64,000 bases of DNA from Opitutaceae bacterium (GTDB lineage: Bacteria; Verrucomicrobiota; Verrucomicrobiia; Opitutales; Opitutaceae), in the NCBI GenBank assembly GCA_030693515.1, contig JAUYAK010000095.1:1-64000 (forward strand). Reading direction: 5' to 3'. A model generated the notes under the pieces. The model had not been told where the DNA came from and did not search any database. It saw only the letters and a program-made list of their open reading frames with translations. Positions 17,215-25,341 of the stretch are shown piece by piece. Within the stretch, counting starts at the first letter, position 1; each line of letters opens with the position of its first letter. The translations under genes and the position numbers were made by a program.

Positions 17215-18077
17215 GTTTTTCGGATTGAGGAAAGATCGGCGGCAGACGCCGCGAGGCTCCACCGCGCGCCGGCCCGTAGCACTGCATGCGGCTGGCCGAG
17301 CCGGCCGCACTCCGCCACGAACGCCAGGGGAGATGCGGTGTTGAAGGCAAACATCTCGTAGTGGCACGGCACCACCCAGCGTGCGCCGATCGCGTGCGCG
17401 AGCCGGGCCGCCTCGGGGCCATCGAGGTTGCCAGACACGCGGCGCTCGGGTGCGCGGCCATTGATCGGCAGCAGCGCCAAATCCAACCCAAACGGGCGGA
17501 GCCGCTCCACCATCCCGGGAAACCGCACCGTATCGCCACTGTGATAGAGGCGAAACGCTCCAACGCTGACCACGAAGCCGGCGAACTCGGGCGCGAGTTC
17601 CTCGTGCGCCGCCGGCACTGCCTCGAAGGTAAACGCGCCCACCGTAGCGCGCTGTCCGTCGGCCAGCGGCACGAATCGCGCCGCGGCGGCCGGCCCGAGA
17701 CGCTGCGCGACGAAAGCGACATTCGCCGCGGGCAAGACGAGTTTCGCCGCCGGTGCGGCCGCGAAGAGCGGACCAAGCGTTTCCGCGTCGAGGTGATCCG
17801 TGTGGTTGTGCGACGACGTGACGGCGCTCACAAAATCCAGCCGTGCCGGATCGACCACGCGCTCGGTCATGCGCACATGCGGCTTGTCCGTGGCGGCATA
17901 TTTCTTCGTGAGCGAATCGCTCAGATACGGATCGAACAGGAGAAACTCGCTCCGATAGCAGACGAGAAAACCGCTTTGCCCGAGCCACCAGACAAACAAC
18001 CGCGGTGACGTGAGGTCGGCGCGGATCGCTGCGACATCCGCGAGGAACGCGTCATCTTGGAGGACGGGGCGAATCAC
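17211..18077 (-). CDS. Metallo-beta-lactamase-fold hydrolase, UlaG-like
   Basis: A 288-aa MBL-fold protein. The metal motif H90-N-H92-T-D94-H95 is intact (TSSHNHTDHLD), followed by VPAAHEELAPEF, YHSGDTVRF and VVPCHYEMF, which supply the remaining ligands. The closest recognisable relatives are L-ascorbate-6-phosphate lactonase (UlaG) and similar sugar-lactone hydrolases. The GTG at 18077 is preferred as start because it overlaps the stop of the MetE-like gene in a GTGA junction; the frame extends further upstream only across that gene. The stop overlaps the next gene by 4 bp. It is the second lactonase-type enzyme in this operon besides the PTE-family gene, so it may act on a different lactone or a phosphorylated one. 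Confidence 0.85.
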   Translation of the reverse strand: MIRPVLQDDAFLADVAAIRADLTSPRLFVWWLGQSGFLVCYRSEFLLFDPYLSDSLTKKYAATDKPHVRMTERVVDPARLDFVSAVTSSHNHTDHLDAETLGPLFAAAPAAKLVLPAANVAFVAQRLGPAAAARFVPLADGQRATVGAFTFEAVPAAHEELAPEFAGFVVSVGAFRLYHSGDTVRFPGMVERLRPFGLDLALLPINGRAPERRVSGNLDGPEAARLAHAIGARWVVPCHYEMFAFNTASPLAFVAECGRLGQPHAVLRAGARWSLAASAADLSSIRKT

Positions 18078-19111
18078 AATCCGAGTTCCTTTTTTACCTG
18101 CCGGATCCCGGCGACCATGTTGCGCAGCTTCGGCTGTGCGGCCCAACGCGCCGTCTGGCTCAGGCCGCAGTCGGGCGCGAAGACCAGGCGGTCCGCCGGC
18201 GCGTGCTTGAGACAGAGGCGCACGCGGTCCGCGATGTCGGCCGGAGTCTCCACGTAGTAACTCTTCACGTCGACGATGCCGACCGCTGCGTCCATGCGCT
18301 GGGCGATCTGCGCGATGAGCTCGATCTCCGCAAACTCCCGGCTCGCCATCTCCACGTGCATTTCGTCGGCCTTGAAATCGAGGAACGCCGGGAACATCGG
18401 GGCCACGCGCCGGGGCCCGATGGCGCGGCCCTTGAAGTTACCAAAACACAGGTGCGTGCAGAGGCGGGTGCGACCATACACTGTCTCCACCGTGCGGTTG
18501 AAAATATCCACGAAGCGCCGCGGATCTTCCTTGTAGGCGTAGCAACTCATCGAGGGCTCATCGACGCTGATCTCGCGGCAACCGGCGGCGACGAGGTCCT
18601 CGAGTTCTCTGCGCACGATCGGCAGCAGCGCCTCGGTGACCGCCCAGCGGTCGGCATAGTGCGCATTGGGCACGAGCCGCCCGCTCAACGTATACGGACC
18701 GGGCACGCTGGCTTTGAGCGCCGCGGCACCGGCGGTCGCGAGACGTTGCAGGCGCTTGAATTCATCCACGACGCCCAGCCCGCGCGGTGCGCGCAGCTCA
18801 CCGGTGATCGCGTGCTTCCCGCGTTGATCATGCGCCGGCGGTCCGAATTTCCGCGGCGAAACGCTCTCCAGTTCGACGCCCTGGATGTAGCCGTAGAACG
18901 AGAGGTTGAAATCGAGACGCGTCTGCTCGCCGTCAGTGATCACATCGAGGCCGGCGTCAACCTGATCATGCACGGCCGCGATGACCGCGTCGTTCTGAAT
19001 CTCGCCTACGTCGGAGCGACCGAACACCTCAAGGTGCTGGCTGGCGAATTCGAGCCAACTGGGAAAGGGATAGCTACCGATAACGGAGCTGCGCAGGGGA
19101 TTTTGTTTCAT
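18074..19111 (-). CDS. MetE C-terminal-domain-like (cobalamin-independent methionine synthase family) protein
   Basis: A 345-aa protein made only of the catalytic barrel of the MetE family; the N-terminal half of true MetE is absent. The likely zinc ligands are present: H220 and C222 (THLCFGN) and C315 (FAPDCGL), with E254 or a neighbouring Glu in ADEMHVEMAS. Other family segments are VIGSYPFPSWL at the start, VITDGEQTRLD, and ISVDEPSMSCYAYKED. Stand-alone proteins of this family include core methionine synthases and epoxyalkane:coenzyme M transferase, all using zinc to activate a thiol. Its place inside a sugar-catabolism operon (8 bp from the preceding gene, 4-bp overlap with the next) suggests methyl- or thiol-group chemistry on the pathway substrate, not methionine synthesis; this is inference. 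Confidence 0.85.
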   Translation of the reverse strand: MKQNPLRSSVIGSYPFPSWLEFASQHLEVFGRSDVGEIQNDAVIAAVHDQVDAGLDVITDGEQTRLDFNLSFYGYIQGVELESVSPRKFGPPAHDQRGKHAITGELRAPRGLGVVDEFKRLQRLATAGAAALKASVPGPYTLSGRLVPNAHYADRWAVTEALLPIVRRELEDLVAAGCREISVDEPSMSCYAYKEDPRRFVDIFNRTVETVYGRTRLCTHLCFGNFKGRAIGPRRVAPMFPAFLDFKADEMHVEMASREFAEIELIAQIAQRMDAAVGIVDVKSYYVETPADIADRVRLCLKHAPADRLVFAPDCGLSQTARWAAQPKLRNMVAGIRQVKKELGL

Positions 19112-19119
19112 GGCGGGAA

Positions 19120-20346
19120 TCAGGATTTCAGCCCCCGCAGATCGACTTCCATGCGCTTGTTCTCTTTGAGCAGCGTTTCCATCGTGAGCCGTGTGCGGCG
19201 CGCGGCGGCCTCGTAGCCGAGCACGCAGGTCAACACGCCGTCGACCGCGCGCTGGCAGGTTTCGTTCGCAAACTCGCCCGAGGTCACCTCGCGATGGAAG
19301 CGCGCGATATTCCGCCCCGCCCCGGCAGCGTAGAGATTTTCGACCGCGCCACCGCCAAAATGCTTCGGGCCGCCGCGCACAAACGACTTTCCCCAATAGG
19401 TGAGAAACGCGTTGGCCTCCGTCCCGTGGATGGCCGCGCTGAGTTCGCCGGAATTATTGTTCTTCAACGCCTGCCCCGCGTGCTGGTGGATCAAGCCGTC
19501 GGCGTATTCGTAGATGAGCGCGACCACATCGCGGGAGTCGCCGTGCGGCTTGGGCCGGCGGATCGCCGAGGTGCCCATCGCGGCCACCGGCCGCCGGCCC
19601 AGCACCCAAAGCGCGGCATCGATCGCGTGGATGTCGAAATTGCCGAGATAGTCGCAGCCCATCGCGACGTCGTTCACCCAAATGAGTTCGCGCAGCCGGC
19701 TCTCCATATTGGCCGTCTTCGGCGGATCTTTTTGCGGGCCGCAGTGGCCGGTCGTGACCACGCGGACGATCTGGCCGAGCCCGCCATCGCGGATGCGCGC
19801 CGCCACCTCGAGGTTTACTGGATCGGTGGGCAACTGGTAGTCAACAAGGAAGCACCGCTGCTGGCGTGTCGCGCGCCGGCCCGCCGCCTCGATGCGCAGC
19901 GCGCCCGGCACATCTGCCGCGACGGGTTTCGCCATGTAAACGTGCAGGCCCGCCTCGACGGCGGCCGTCACGTGCTCGGGAATAAAAAACGGTGGCGTCT
20001 CCACCGCGACGGCCTCAATGCCGCTCGCGAGCAGCCGCTGGTAACCCGAGAGCGTCGAAAACCGCCGCGCGCGATCCACGCCGAGTCCGTCACCGCACTT
20101 GTCGGCTACTTCCTGAAAATAATCCGCCACCGCCCACATCTCGTAGCCGCCGTGCGCCTGAAACAGCTTCGCGATCCACGCGCCGCGCCCGCCGTTGCCG
20201 ATGACGCCGAGCTTGATCTTGCGCGAGATCGCCGGCGCGGGGGCGGTGGAGTCGGCGGCGATCGCAGGCAGCGACGACACGGCGGCGGCGAGGGCGCCAC
20301 CGAGAAATCGGCGGCGGGAAAGTTCGGGATTGGTCGGGGCGTTCAT
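19120..20346 (-). CDS. Tat-exported Gfo/Idh/MocA oxidoreductase
   Basis: A 408-aa protein with a twin-arginine leader (LSRRRFLGGALAAAVSSL) and a Rossmann domain starting KLGVIGNGGRGAWIAKLF. As in its paralogue at 3539-4768 the catalytic-Lys motif is AKP (HVYMAKPVAADVPG), and the two share HGGYE, ADYF and the VDYQ/VDFQ strand. The C-terminal domain includes CDYLGNFDIHAIDAALWVLG. It is the only exported Gfo/Idh/MocA enzyme of the 12-gene operon (the other two are cytoplasmic), so one oxidation could occur in the periplasm before uptake. It lies 17 bp after the FAD-oxidoreductase gene and 8 bp before the MetE-like gene. Confidence 0.9.
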   Translation of the reverse strand: MNAPTNPELSRRRFLGGALAAAVSSLPAIAADSTAPAPAISRKIKLGVIGNGGRGAWIAKLFQAHGGYEMWAVADYFQEVADKCGDGLGVDRARRFSTLSGYQRLLASGIEAVAVETPPFFIPEHVTAAVEAGLHVYMAKPVAADVPGALRIEAAGRRATRQQRCFLVDYQLPTDPVNLEVAARIRDGGLGQIVRVVTTGHCGPQKDPPKTANMESRLRELIWVNDVAMGCDYLGNFDIHAIDAALWVLGRRPVAAMGTSAIRRPKPHGDSRDVVALIYEYADGLIHQHAGQALKNNNSGELSAAIHGTEANAFLTYWGKSFVRGGPKHFGGGAVENLYAAGAGRNIARFHREVTSGEFANETCQRAVDGVLTCVLGYEAAARRTRLTMETLLKENKRMEVDLRGLKS

Positions 20347-20363
20347 GGGGATCGAGAAACGAT

Positions 20364-21746
20364 TCAGGGGTGGTTGGCGCGCCAGTCGTTGCGGCCGGTG
20401 GCCGCCACGGTGGCGGGAGTTTCAAGGACGGCACCGCGCGAACGCAGGCGCGATTGCAACGCAGGGACGGGCACCGCGCGGGCGTCGCAATCTGCGGCGA
20501 GCGACAGCGCGGCGGCCGTTCCAGCCGCCTGCCCCATCGCCATCGTCTGCGCCATGGAGCGACACGAGGCGTGCGCGTCGTGGGTCGCCGAAAAACACCG
20601 GCCCGCCACCCAGAGTTCGTCGCGGCCGCGCGGGACCAAGGTGCGATAGGGCACATCGTAGGCCTGGCCGCCGGGCACATAGCCCCAGACCGTTTCCTCG
20701 CCACCGTCTTTCGTGGCACGGTGGTCCTCGATGGGCGCACCGCAAAGCAGCACGCGGTCGTCGAAACGCGCAACCGAAAGGCAGTCCGCTTTCGTGAGGC
20801 GATACTCGCCGAAGACTCGCCGCGTCTCGCGCACGCCGATCTGATGCGAGAGCCCGATGATGCTGGCCTCTGTGAAACCCGGCACGCAGTCGCGGAAAAA
20901 CAGCTCGTAGGCGAACGCCTGCCGCCGCCCTTCCTGCTCGGCAGCGGTGAGCTGTTCAAAATCCGTCGCATCGAGATCGCCCACGCGCACGGCGACGGTC
21001 GAGATGCATCCACGCGCGTTCATCTCGTGCAGACTGCCGCTCTTGCGCGGGAGCGCGTGGGTGCCGCGATCCACCGCGTCGGCCATGCGCTGCATCAGCA
21101 GTTTCTTCCCGCCCGCCGCCTCATAGGAGAGCAGGTCGACGTTGCTCATGCGAAACGTCGTGGTAAGCGTCTGCGCCGGCTCGTCCTCGCCGGCTTTTTC
21201 ATAGGCAACACCGGCGAGATGGCAGAGGTCGGCATCGCCCGAGGCGTCGATAAAACGACGCGCAGCGATGCGGAAGAAACCGCGCTTGGTCGAAATCACG
21301 ACGCCGGAGATTCGACCCGAGGGATCGTAATCGGCGCCGACGAGCGTCGCGTGAAGCAATACTTGCACGCCGGCGGCGAGGAGCAGTTCGTCCCAGACAA
21401 GTTTGAGACGCTCGGGGTTGTAGTTCACGCCCGTGCCAGCCCCATAGGTGTTGGGTCGCAGAAAAACGGCGCCGGCCGCGTCGAGGGCGTTCACCACGCG
21501 GTCGGGCACGCCACCGACGACCTTGCGCGGTTCAGTGCCCGGCGTGAAGAAGCCGTAGAATGTGTCGAGCATCTGCGTGCTCGTGCCGCCGAGAAACCCG
21601 TAGCGTTCGACCAACCAGACGGGACCCGCTCCCTCCCCTGCCGCCGCGAGCGCCGCGCAGCATCCGGCCGAGCCACCGCCGACCACGAGAACATCGACCG
21701 TCGCGAGGACGGGGATTTTCTCGATAATCAAAGGAGACGTGGTCAT
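20364..21746 (-). CDS. FAD-dependent oxidoreductase (FAD_oxidored family)
   Basis: A 460-aa flavoprotein. The dinucleotide-binding motif is VDVLVVGGGSAGCCAALAAA near residue 18-37, followed by LVERYGFLGGTSTQML, the segment after which this FAD family is recognised. Further typical blocks are RFIDASGDADLCHLAGV in the middle and ELWVAGRCFSATHDAHASCR near the C-terminus. It lacks an export signal. Family members of this kind are common beside sugar genes in Verrucomicrobiota, but their substrates are mostly unknown. It lies 24 bp after the SIS gene and 17 bp before the Tat oxidoreductase gene in the operon. Confidence 0.88.
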   Translation of the reverse strand: MTTSPLIIEKIPVLATVDVLVVGGGSAGCCAALAAAGEGAGPVWLVERYGFLGGTSTQMLDTFYGFFTPGTEPRKVVGGVPDRVVNALDAAGAVFLRPNTYGAGTGVNYNPERLKLVWDELLLAAGVQVLLHATLVGADYDPSGRISGVVISTKRGFFRIAARRFIDASGDADLCHLAGVAYEKAGEDEPAQTLTTTFRMSNVDLLSYEAAGGKKLLMQRMADAVDRGTHALPRKSGSLHEMNARGCISTVAVRVGDLDATDFEQLTAAEQEGRRQAFAYELFFRDCVPGFTEASIIGLSHQIGVRETRRVFGEYRLTKADCLSVARFDDRVLLCGAPIEDHRATKDGGEETVWGYVPGGQAYDVPYRTLVPRGRDELWVAGRCFSATHDAHASCRSMAQTMAMGQAAGTAAALSLAADCDARAVPVPALQSRLRSRGAVLETPATVAATGRNDWRANHP

Positions 21747-21770
21747 GGCGCAGTCCGAATAGGCTGAGGC

Positions 21771-22553
21771 TCAGGCCGGCCCTACGTTGGCATAGAGCTT
21801 CGCAAGGCGATGCGCGTGCTCGTCGTAAGCGGCCTCGAACAACTCCGTCGCGCGGGCGGCACCCACCACGACGCCGGCGCTCAACACTTTGGGCGGGTGT
21901 CCGGCTGCGGTGAGTCGCGCTGCGACTTCGGCCTTGATCGAGTTGACGACGAGGCAACCGCCCACCGTCGAACCGGGCGCGACGGGCGTGTCGAGTCCTT
22001 CGATTTTCACCATCGCATCGCCTACCGGCGCGCCGGTATCGAGGATGAGATCGGCGAAGTCGGTGAGTTTTTTCCCGTCGGCGCGGCGTGACGTGGAGGC
22101 TTTCGCGTGGGCTGCGCTGACGAGGGCGACGACGCGGACGCCGCGGTGCCGGAACTGCTCGGCCATCTCGGTGGGCACGACGTTGCAACCGCTCGAGGAA
22201 ATGATGAGCGCGCTCTCCTGCGTGCTCAGATCGTAGTTGCGCAGGATGCGCTCGGCGAGGCCGCTCACGTTTTCCAGAAACATCGCCTGCCGCTGGCCGT
22301 TGGCGCCGACGACGAGGTTGTGAAACGAAAGCGAGAGCTCCACGATAGGATTAAAACCGGGAAACGAGCCGTAGCGCGGCCACATTTCCTCCACCATTAT
22401 GCGCGAGTGGCCGGAGCCGAAGAGGTGCACCATGCGCCCCGCGAGGATCGTCTGGGCGAACCAGTCGGCCGCCTGGTGAATGGCCGACTGCTGCGCCGCG
22501 ACAGTGTCCACGAGAGCGCGGACTTTGGTGAGGTAGGTTTCGGAAGGAGTCAT
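21771..22553 (-). CDS. SIS-domain phosphosugar-binding protein (UPF0309-like)
   Basis: A 260-aa protein with a single SIS fold. The segment MVHLFGSGHSRIMVEEMWPRYG and the loop ALIISSSGCNVVPTEMAEQF are the phosphosugar-binding elements, and the overall pattern fits the UPF0309 group. SIS proteins isomerise phosphosugars or sense them. Here the gene directly follows a ROK sugar kinase gene with a 4-bp overlap (start ATG at 22553), so the kinase product is a likely ligand. UPF0309 proteins are known to occur near amino-sugar genes, which hints at an amino sugar but does not prove it. Residues around ASTSRRADGKKLTDFADLILDTG form the second half of the domain. Confidence 0.85.
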   Translation of the reverse strand: MTPSETYLTKVRALVDTVAAQQSAIHQAADWFAQTILAGRMVHLFGSGHSRIMVEEMWPRYGSFPGFNPIVELSLSFHNLVVGANGQRQAMFLENVSGLAERILRNYDLSTQESALIISSSGCNVVPTEMAEQFRHRGVRVVALVSAAHAKASTSRRADGKKLTDFADLILDTGAPVGDAMVKIEGLDTPVAPGSTVGGCLVVNSIKAEVAARLTAAGHPPKVLSAGVVVGAARATELFEAAYDEHAHRLAKLYANVGPA

Positions 22554-23449
22554 GACTTCGATAGATTCTGCAACGCACGATAGGCGGCACCAAAAGCCCC
22601 GGCCTGCGCGCCCAGCCGGGCGGGCACCACCGCCACGCGGGACGAGCCGACTCGCCATTCCATCCGGGCAAGCGAAGCGGCGAGCGGTTTGAACAACACG
22701 TCGCCGGCTGCCGCGATCCCGCCACCGAGCACGATGGTCTGCGGATCGAGCACGTTAATCAGACTCGCGAGCGCCGCACCGAGCGCGCGCACGGATCGCG
22801 CCCAAGTTTGCCCAGCCTCGCTGTCGCCCGCGACCGCCGCCGCGACCAGATCTCGGGTCGATTGGAAGCGTCCCCCGCTCCGTTCCGCCACGGTGCAATC
22901 ACCGATTGCATCTTCCAGACTGCCGGGAGTGCCGACGATATCCGGCGTTCCTTCCGGGTTGAGCGAGACGTGCCCGACATGTCCGGCGCGCCCCAAATGG
23001 CCGCGGAGCAAGCGTCCGTCCACCATGGCCGCTCCGCCCACGCCCGTGCCCAGCGTGATCATCAGGACATTCGCACCGCCACTGGCCGCTCCCTGCCAGA
23101 CCTCACCCAGCAGTGCGGCATGGGCGTCATTAAGCACGACGGTGGGCAACTCAAGTTCATCGCTCCATACGAGTCCCGCCAACCCGCGCAGACGTCCCGG
23201 CATATTCACGATCGAGCGTTCATCGCGCGCCGCGAGCCCCGGTGCACATAGCCCCGCCGCTGTGATTTCCGGGAAGCGTTGCCGCAGCGCCGCCACCAGC
23301 GCGCGAACATTTCCCTGCCACCCATCGTCGGCCCCATCTGCCGTCCGACGCGTATCCTCTCCGCATATTCGGCCCGATGAGTCGACGACGATGCCCTTCA
23401 CGTGCGTGCCGCCCAGATCGACTCCGAGAATCAAGCGCGACGAGTTCAT
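22550..23449 (-). CDS. ROK-family sugar kinase, zinc motif absent
   Basis: A 299-aa ROK protein. It has the N-terminal phosphate loop LGVDLGGTHVKGIVVD, the catalytic Asp region VVLNDAHAALLGE, the Gly-rich ITLGTGVGGAAMVDGRL segment, and GHVGHVSLN. The cysteine motif C-x-C-G-x-x-G-C-x-E that binds zinc in most ROK kinases is replaced by EGTPDIVGTPGSLED, with the His retained upstream. Kinase activity is still likely since the Asp and phosphate loops are intact; loss of the zinc site occurs in some ROK subgroups. There is no DNA-binding domain, so it is a kinase and not a ROK repressor. It overlaps both neighbours by 4 bp. Confidence 0.88.
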   Translation of the reverse strand: MNSSRLILGVDLGGTHVKGIVVDSSGRICGEDTRRTADGADDGWQGNVRALVAALRQRFPEITAAGLCAPGLAARDERSIVNMPGRLRGLAGLVWSDELELPTVVLNDAHAALLGEVWQGAASGGANVLMITLGTGVGGAAMVDGRLLRGHLGRAGHVGHVSLNPEGTPDIVGTPGSLEDAIGDCTVAERSGGRFQSTRDLVAAAVAGDSEAGQTWARSVRALGAALASLINVLDPQTIVLGGGIAAAGDVLFKPLAASLARMEWRVGSSRVAVVPARLGAQAGAFGAAYRALQNLSKS

Positions 23450-24255
23450 GGCGTTTCTTCGGGAATCTGTCCTTCACACACCGTCCAGCCGCCGTCGACC
23501 GCCAGCACCTGCCCGGTGACGAAACACGCCGCGTCCGAAAGCAAGAACACCGCCGCACCATCGCAGTCGGCGGGGCGACCGATGCGTCCGCCGTCGAGCG
23601 GCTGTTTCGTCGCGATAAACCGCAGGATGCGTTCGTCGGCCGCAGCGCGACGCGCCATGGGCGTCTCCACCAGCGCCGGAGCGAGCACATTGAGCCGGAT
23701 GTTTTTCGCCGCGTAGTAACCAGCCGTCGATTTCGTGAATCCCACGATCGCCGCTTTCGCCGCCGCATAGACGTGGGTCGCAAAAAACTGCGGCGACGGC
23801 GACCAGCCGAGCACCGAGCCCATGTTCAAGACCGCACCACCGGTGCCCTGCGCGAGAAACTGTTTCACCGCCGCGCGGTTCGAGAGAATGACCGAGTGCA
23901 AATTTAGTTCGAGGGTTGCACGCAGTCCGTCGTCGGTGATCTCGTGCAACGGTCCGTCGCCCAGACGGCGTCCGCTGCCGCCGGCGACGTGATACAGGCC
24001 GTGAAAGCCTCCGAATCGCTCCATCGCGAGCACAATGGCGGCCGGTGCGTGCCCCGCATCGGTCGCATTTCCCACCTGCGCCGCAGCATCATGGCCGAGC
24101 GTCGCGATCGCCGCGCTCGCGCTGTTGGCATCGCGCCCGGTGACCACGACTCCACGCGCGCCGGCCGCAAGAAACGCCCGGGCCGCGGACAGCCCGAGCC
24201 CTGTCGTGCCACCCACGACGACGATCACCTTACCGGAAAGGGGTTGGTCGGCCAT
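23446..24255 (-). CDS. SDR-family NAD(P)-dependent oxidoreductase
   Basis: A 269-aa short-chain dehydrogenase, the first gene of the 12-gene operon. It has the nucleotide loop GGTTGLGLSAARAFL, an NMGS active-site Ser strand (VLNMGSVLGWSP), the catalytic pair VYAAAKAAIVG (Y-x-x-x-K), and VLAPALVETPM. The chosen ATG at 24255 faces the divergent regulator gene across 84 bp. Upstream frame extension is antisense to the regulator and was rejected. It probably oxidises a hydroxyl of a sugar or sugar acid. The stop overlaps the ROK gene by 4 bp. Confidence 0.9.
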   Translation of the reverse strand: MADQPLSGKVIVVVGGTTGLGLSAARAFLAAGARGVVVTGRDANSASAAIATLGHDAAAQVGNATDAGHAPAAIVLAMERFGGFHGLYHVAGGSGRRLGDGPLHEITDDGLRATLELNLHSVILSNRAAVKQFLAQGTGGAVLNMGSVLGWSPSPQFFATHVYAAAKAAIVGFTKSTAGYYAAKNIRLNVLAPALVETPMARRAAADERILRFIATKQPLDGGRIGRPADCDGAAVFLLSDAACFVTGQVLAVDGGWTVCEGQIPEETP

Positions 24256-24318
24256 GGTGGAAAGCAGAGGCCGCGATCGCGGGCTTTCAAACATTAACAA
24301 ATCGCTCGACGCACAAAC

Positions 24319-24335
24319 TGATATGATAAATATCA
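24319..24335. promoter_or_regulatory. Palindromic operator candidate between divergent regulator and operon
   Basis: TGATAT-GATAA-ATATCA is a perfect 6-bp inverted repeat with a 5-base centre, in an otherwise GC-rich region. It ends 4 bases before the regulator start codon (24340) and is 64 bp from the first codon of the 12-gene operon. A TATGAT -10-like hexamer (24322-24327) for the regulator lies inside it. It is the likely binding site of the GntR/LacI-type regulator, giving autoregulation and control of the operon. A 12-bp palindrome CCGCGATCGCGG at 24271-24282 lies closer to the operon start. Confidence 0.6.
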
Positions 24336-24339
24336 CGGG

Positions 24340-25341
24340 ATGCCCCGCCCCCGTTCCGCCCACGTCAGCGAGGTGAAAGCCGCCCTGGTTGCCCGTCTGC
24401 AGGGCGGCTTCGCGCAGCCCGGCGGACGGTTTCTCTCGACCCGGGCGGTCGCCCAACGTTTCACCGTCAGCTACCAGACCGCGCATCGGCTGCTCGGCGA
24501 ATTGGAGGCCGAAGGACTGCTGCAGCGCCGCGCCGCCTCCGGTTCCTATCATCCGGGCCAGAGTGTCGCGTTGCGCGGCGTGCAATTGATTTTCCACCTG
24601 CGCGCCAAACGGAAAGGTTCCTTTGGCGCCCACTTGTTGGAGTTGATCGAGCACACGCTGGACGAGAACGGCGTTCCCTTTGTGCGCACTTGGGCCGACG
24701 CCAACGTCGCGCCTCGCCTTCGCACCGAATACTATCCCGTCGCGTGGGAATGCCGTGCCGCTGTCGAAGCCGCCGCGGTGGCCAAAAAATTCGCCCTCTG
24801 CCTCAACGACCGCCCGCCGATGGGGATCGGCGGGGCCTACGTGGACGCGGTGACGACCGACGATTTTTCCGGTGGTGCGTGCGCCGCCGAACTCTTGAAA
24901 GAGCGGACGCATCATCGGAAAGGCTTCGCCGTGTTGGGCGGCCCCGTTGACGATCCTCGTAGCCTTCAACGCATCGCCGGCTTTCACGCCCACGCACCGA
25001 ACGCGCACGTGATCAACGCCGCGACGTGGTTCATCGAGGGCGGTCGCGCGTGCGCCCGCGAAATTCTCGGCAAAAACCCCGCGGGCATTTTCGCCTGCAA
25101 TGATCGTCTCGCCGAGGCGCTGATCGAACACTGTCGCATCCATGGTGCGCCCCTGCCGCCGCTCGTGGGCTTCGACAACGCCCCCGTCGCCGAACGTCTC
25201 CGTCTGACCACCGTCGGAATTCCGTGGAACGCCATGGTTGCGCAAGCGGCCAACGTCATCACCGCACGCCTTCAGGGCGGCCATGAACCCGCCCGATTCA
25301 TCAGCCTCGCCCACGAACCCATCCTGCGGCTGACCTGTTAG
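24340..25341 (+). CDS. GntR/LacI-hybrid transcriptional regulator
   Basis: A 333-aa regulator with an N-terminal winged-helix GntR domain (residues about 8-70, including LSTRAVAQRFTVSYQTAHRL and LEAEGLLQRR) and a C-terminal periplasmic-binding-protein-like sensor of the LacI type (residues about 80-330, with PAGIFACNDRLAEALIEH and LVGFDNAPVAERL). This layout is typical of sugar-responsive repressors. It is read divergently from the 12-gene operon and almost certainly controls it. The winged-helix domain begins within the first ten residues, so the ATG at 24340 cannot be far wrong; the operator palindrome ends only 4 bases upstream, leaving no room for a normal ribosome site, which points to a leaderless or very short 5' leader transcript. 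Confidence 0.88.
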   Translation: MPRPRSAHVSEVKAALVARLQGGFAQPGGRFLSTRAVAQRFTVSYQTAHRLLGELEAEGLLQRRAASGSYHPGQSVALRGVQLIFHLRAKRKGSFGAHLLELIEHTLDENGVPFVRTWADANVAPRLRTEYYPVAWECRAAVEAAAVAKKFALCLNDRPPMGIGGAYVDAVTTDDFSGGACAAELLKERTHHRKGFAVLGGPVDDPRSLQRIAGFHAHAPNAHVINAATWFIEGGRACAREILGKNPAGIFACNDRLAEALIEHCRIHGAPLPPLVGFDNAPVAERLRLTTVGIPWNAMVAQAANVITARLQGGHEPARFISLAHEPILRLTC

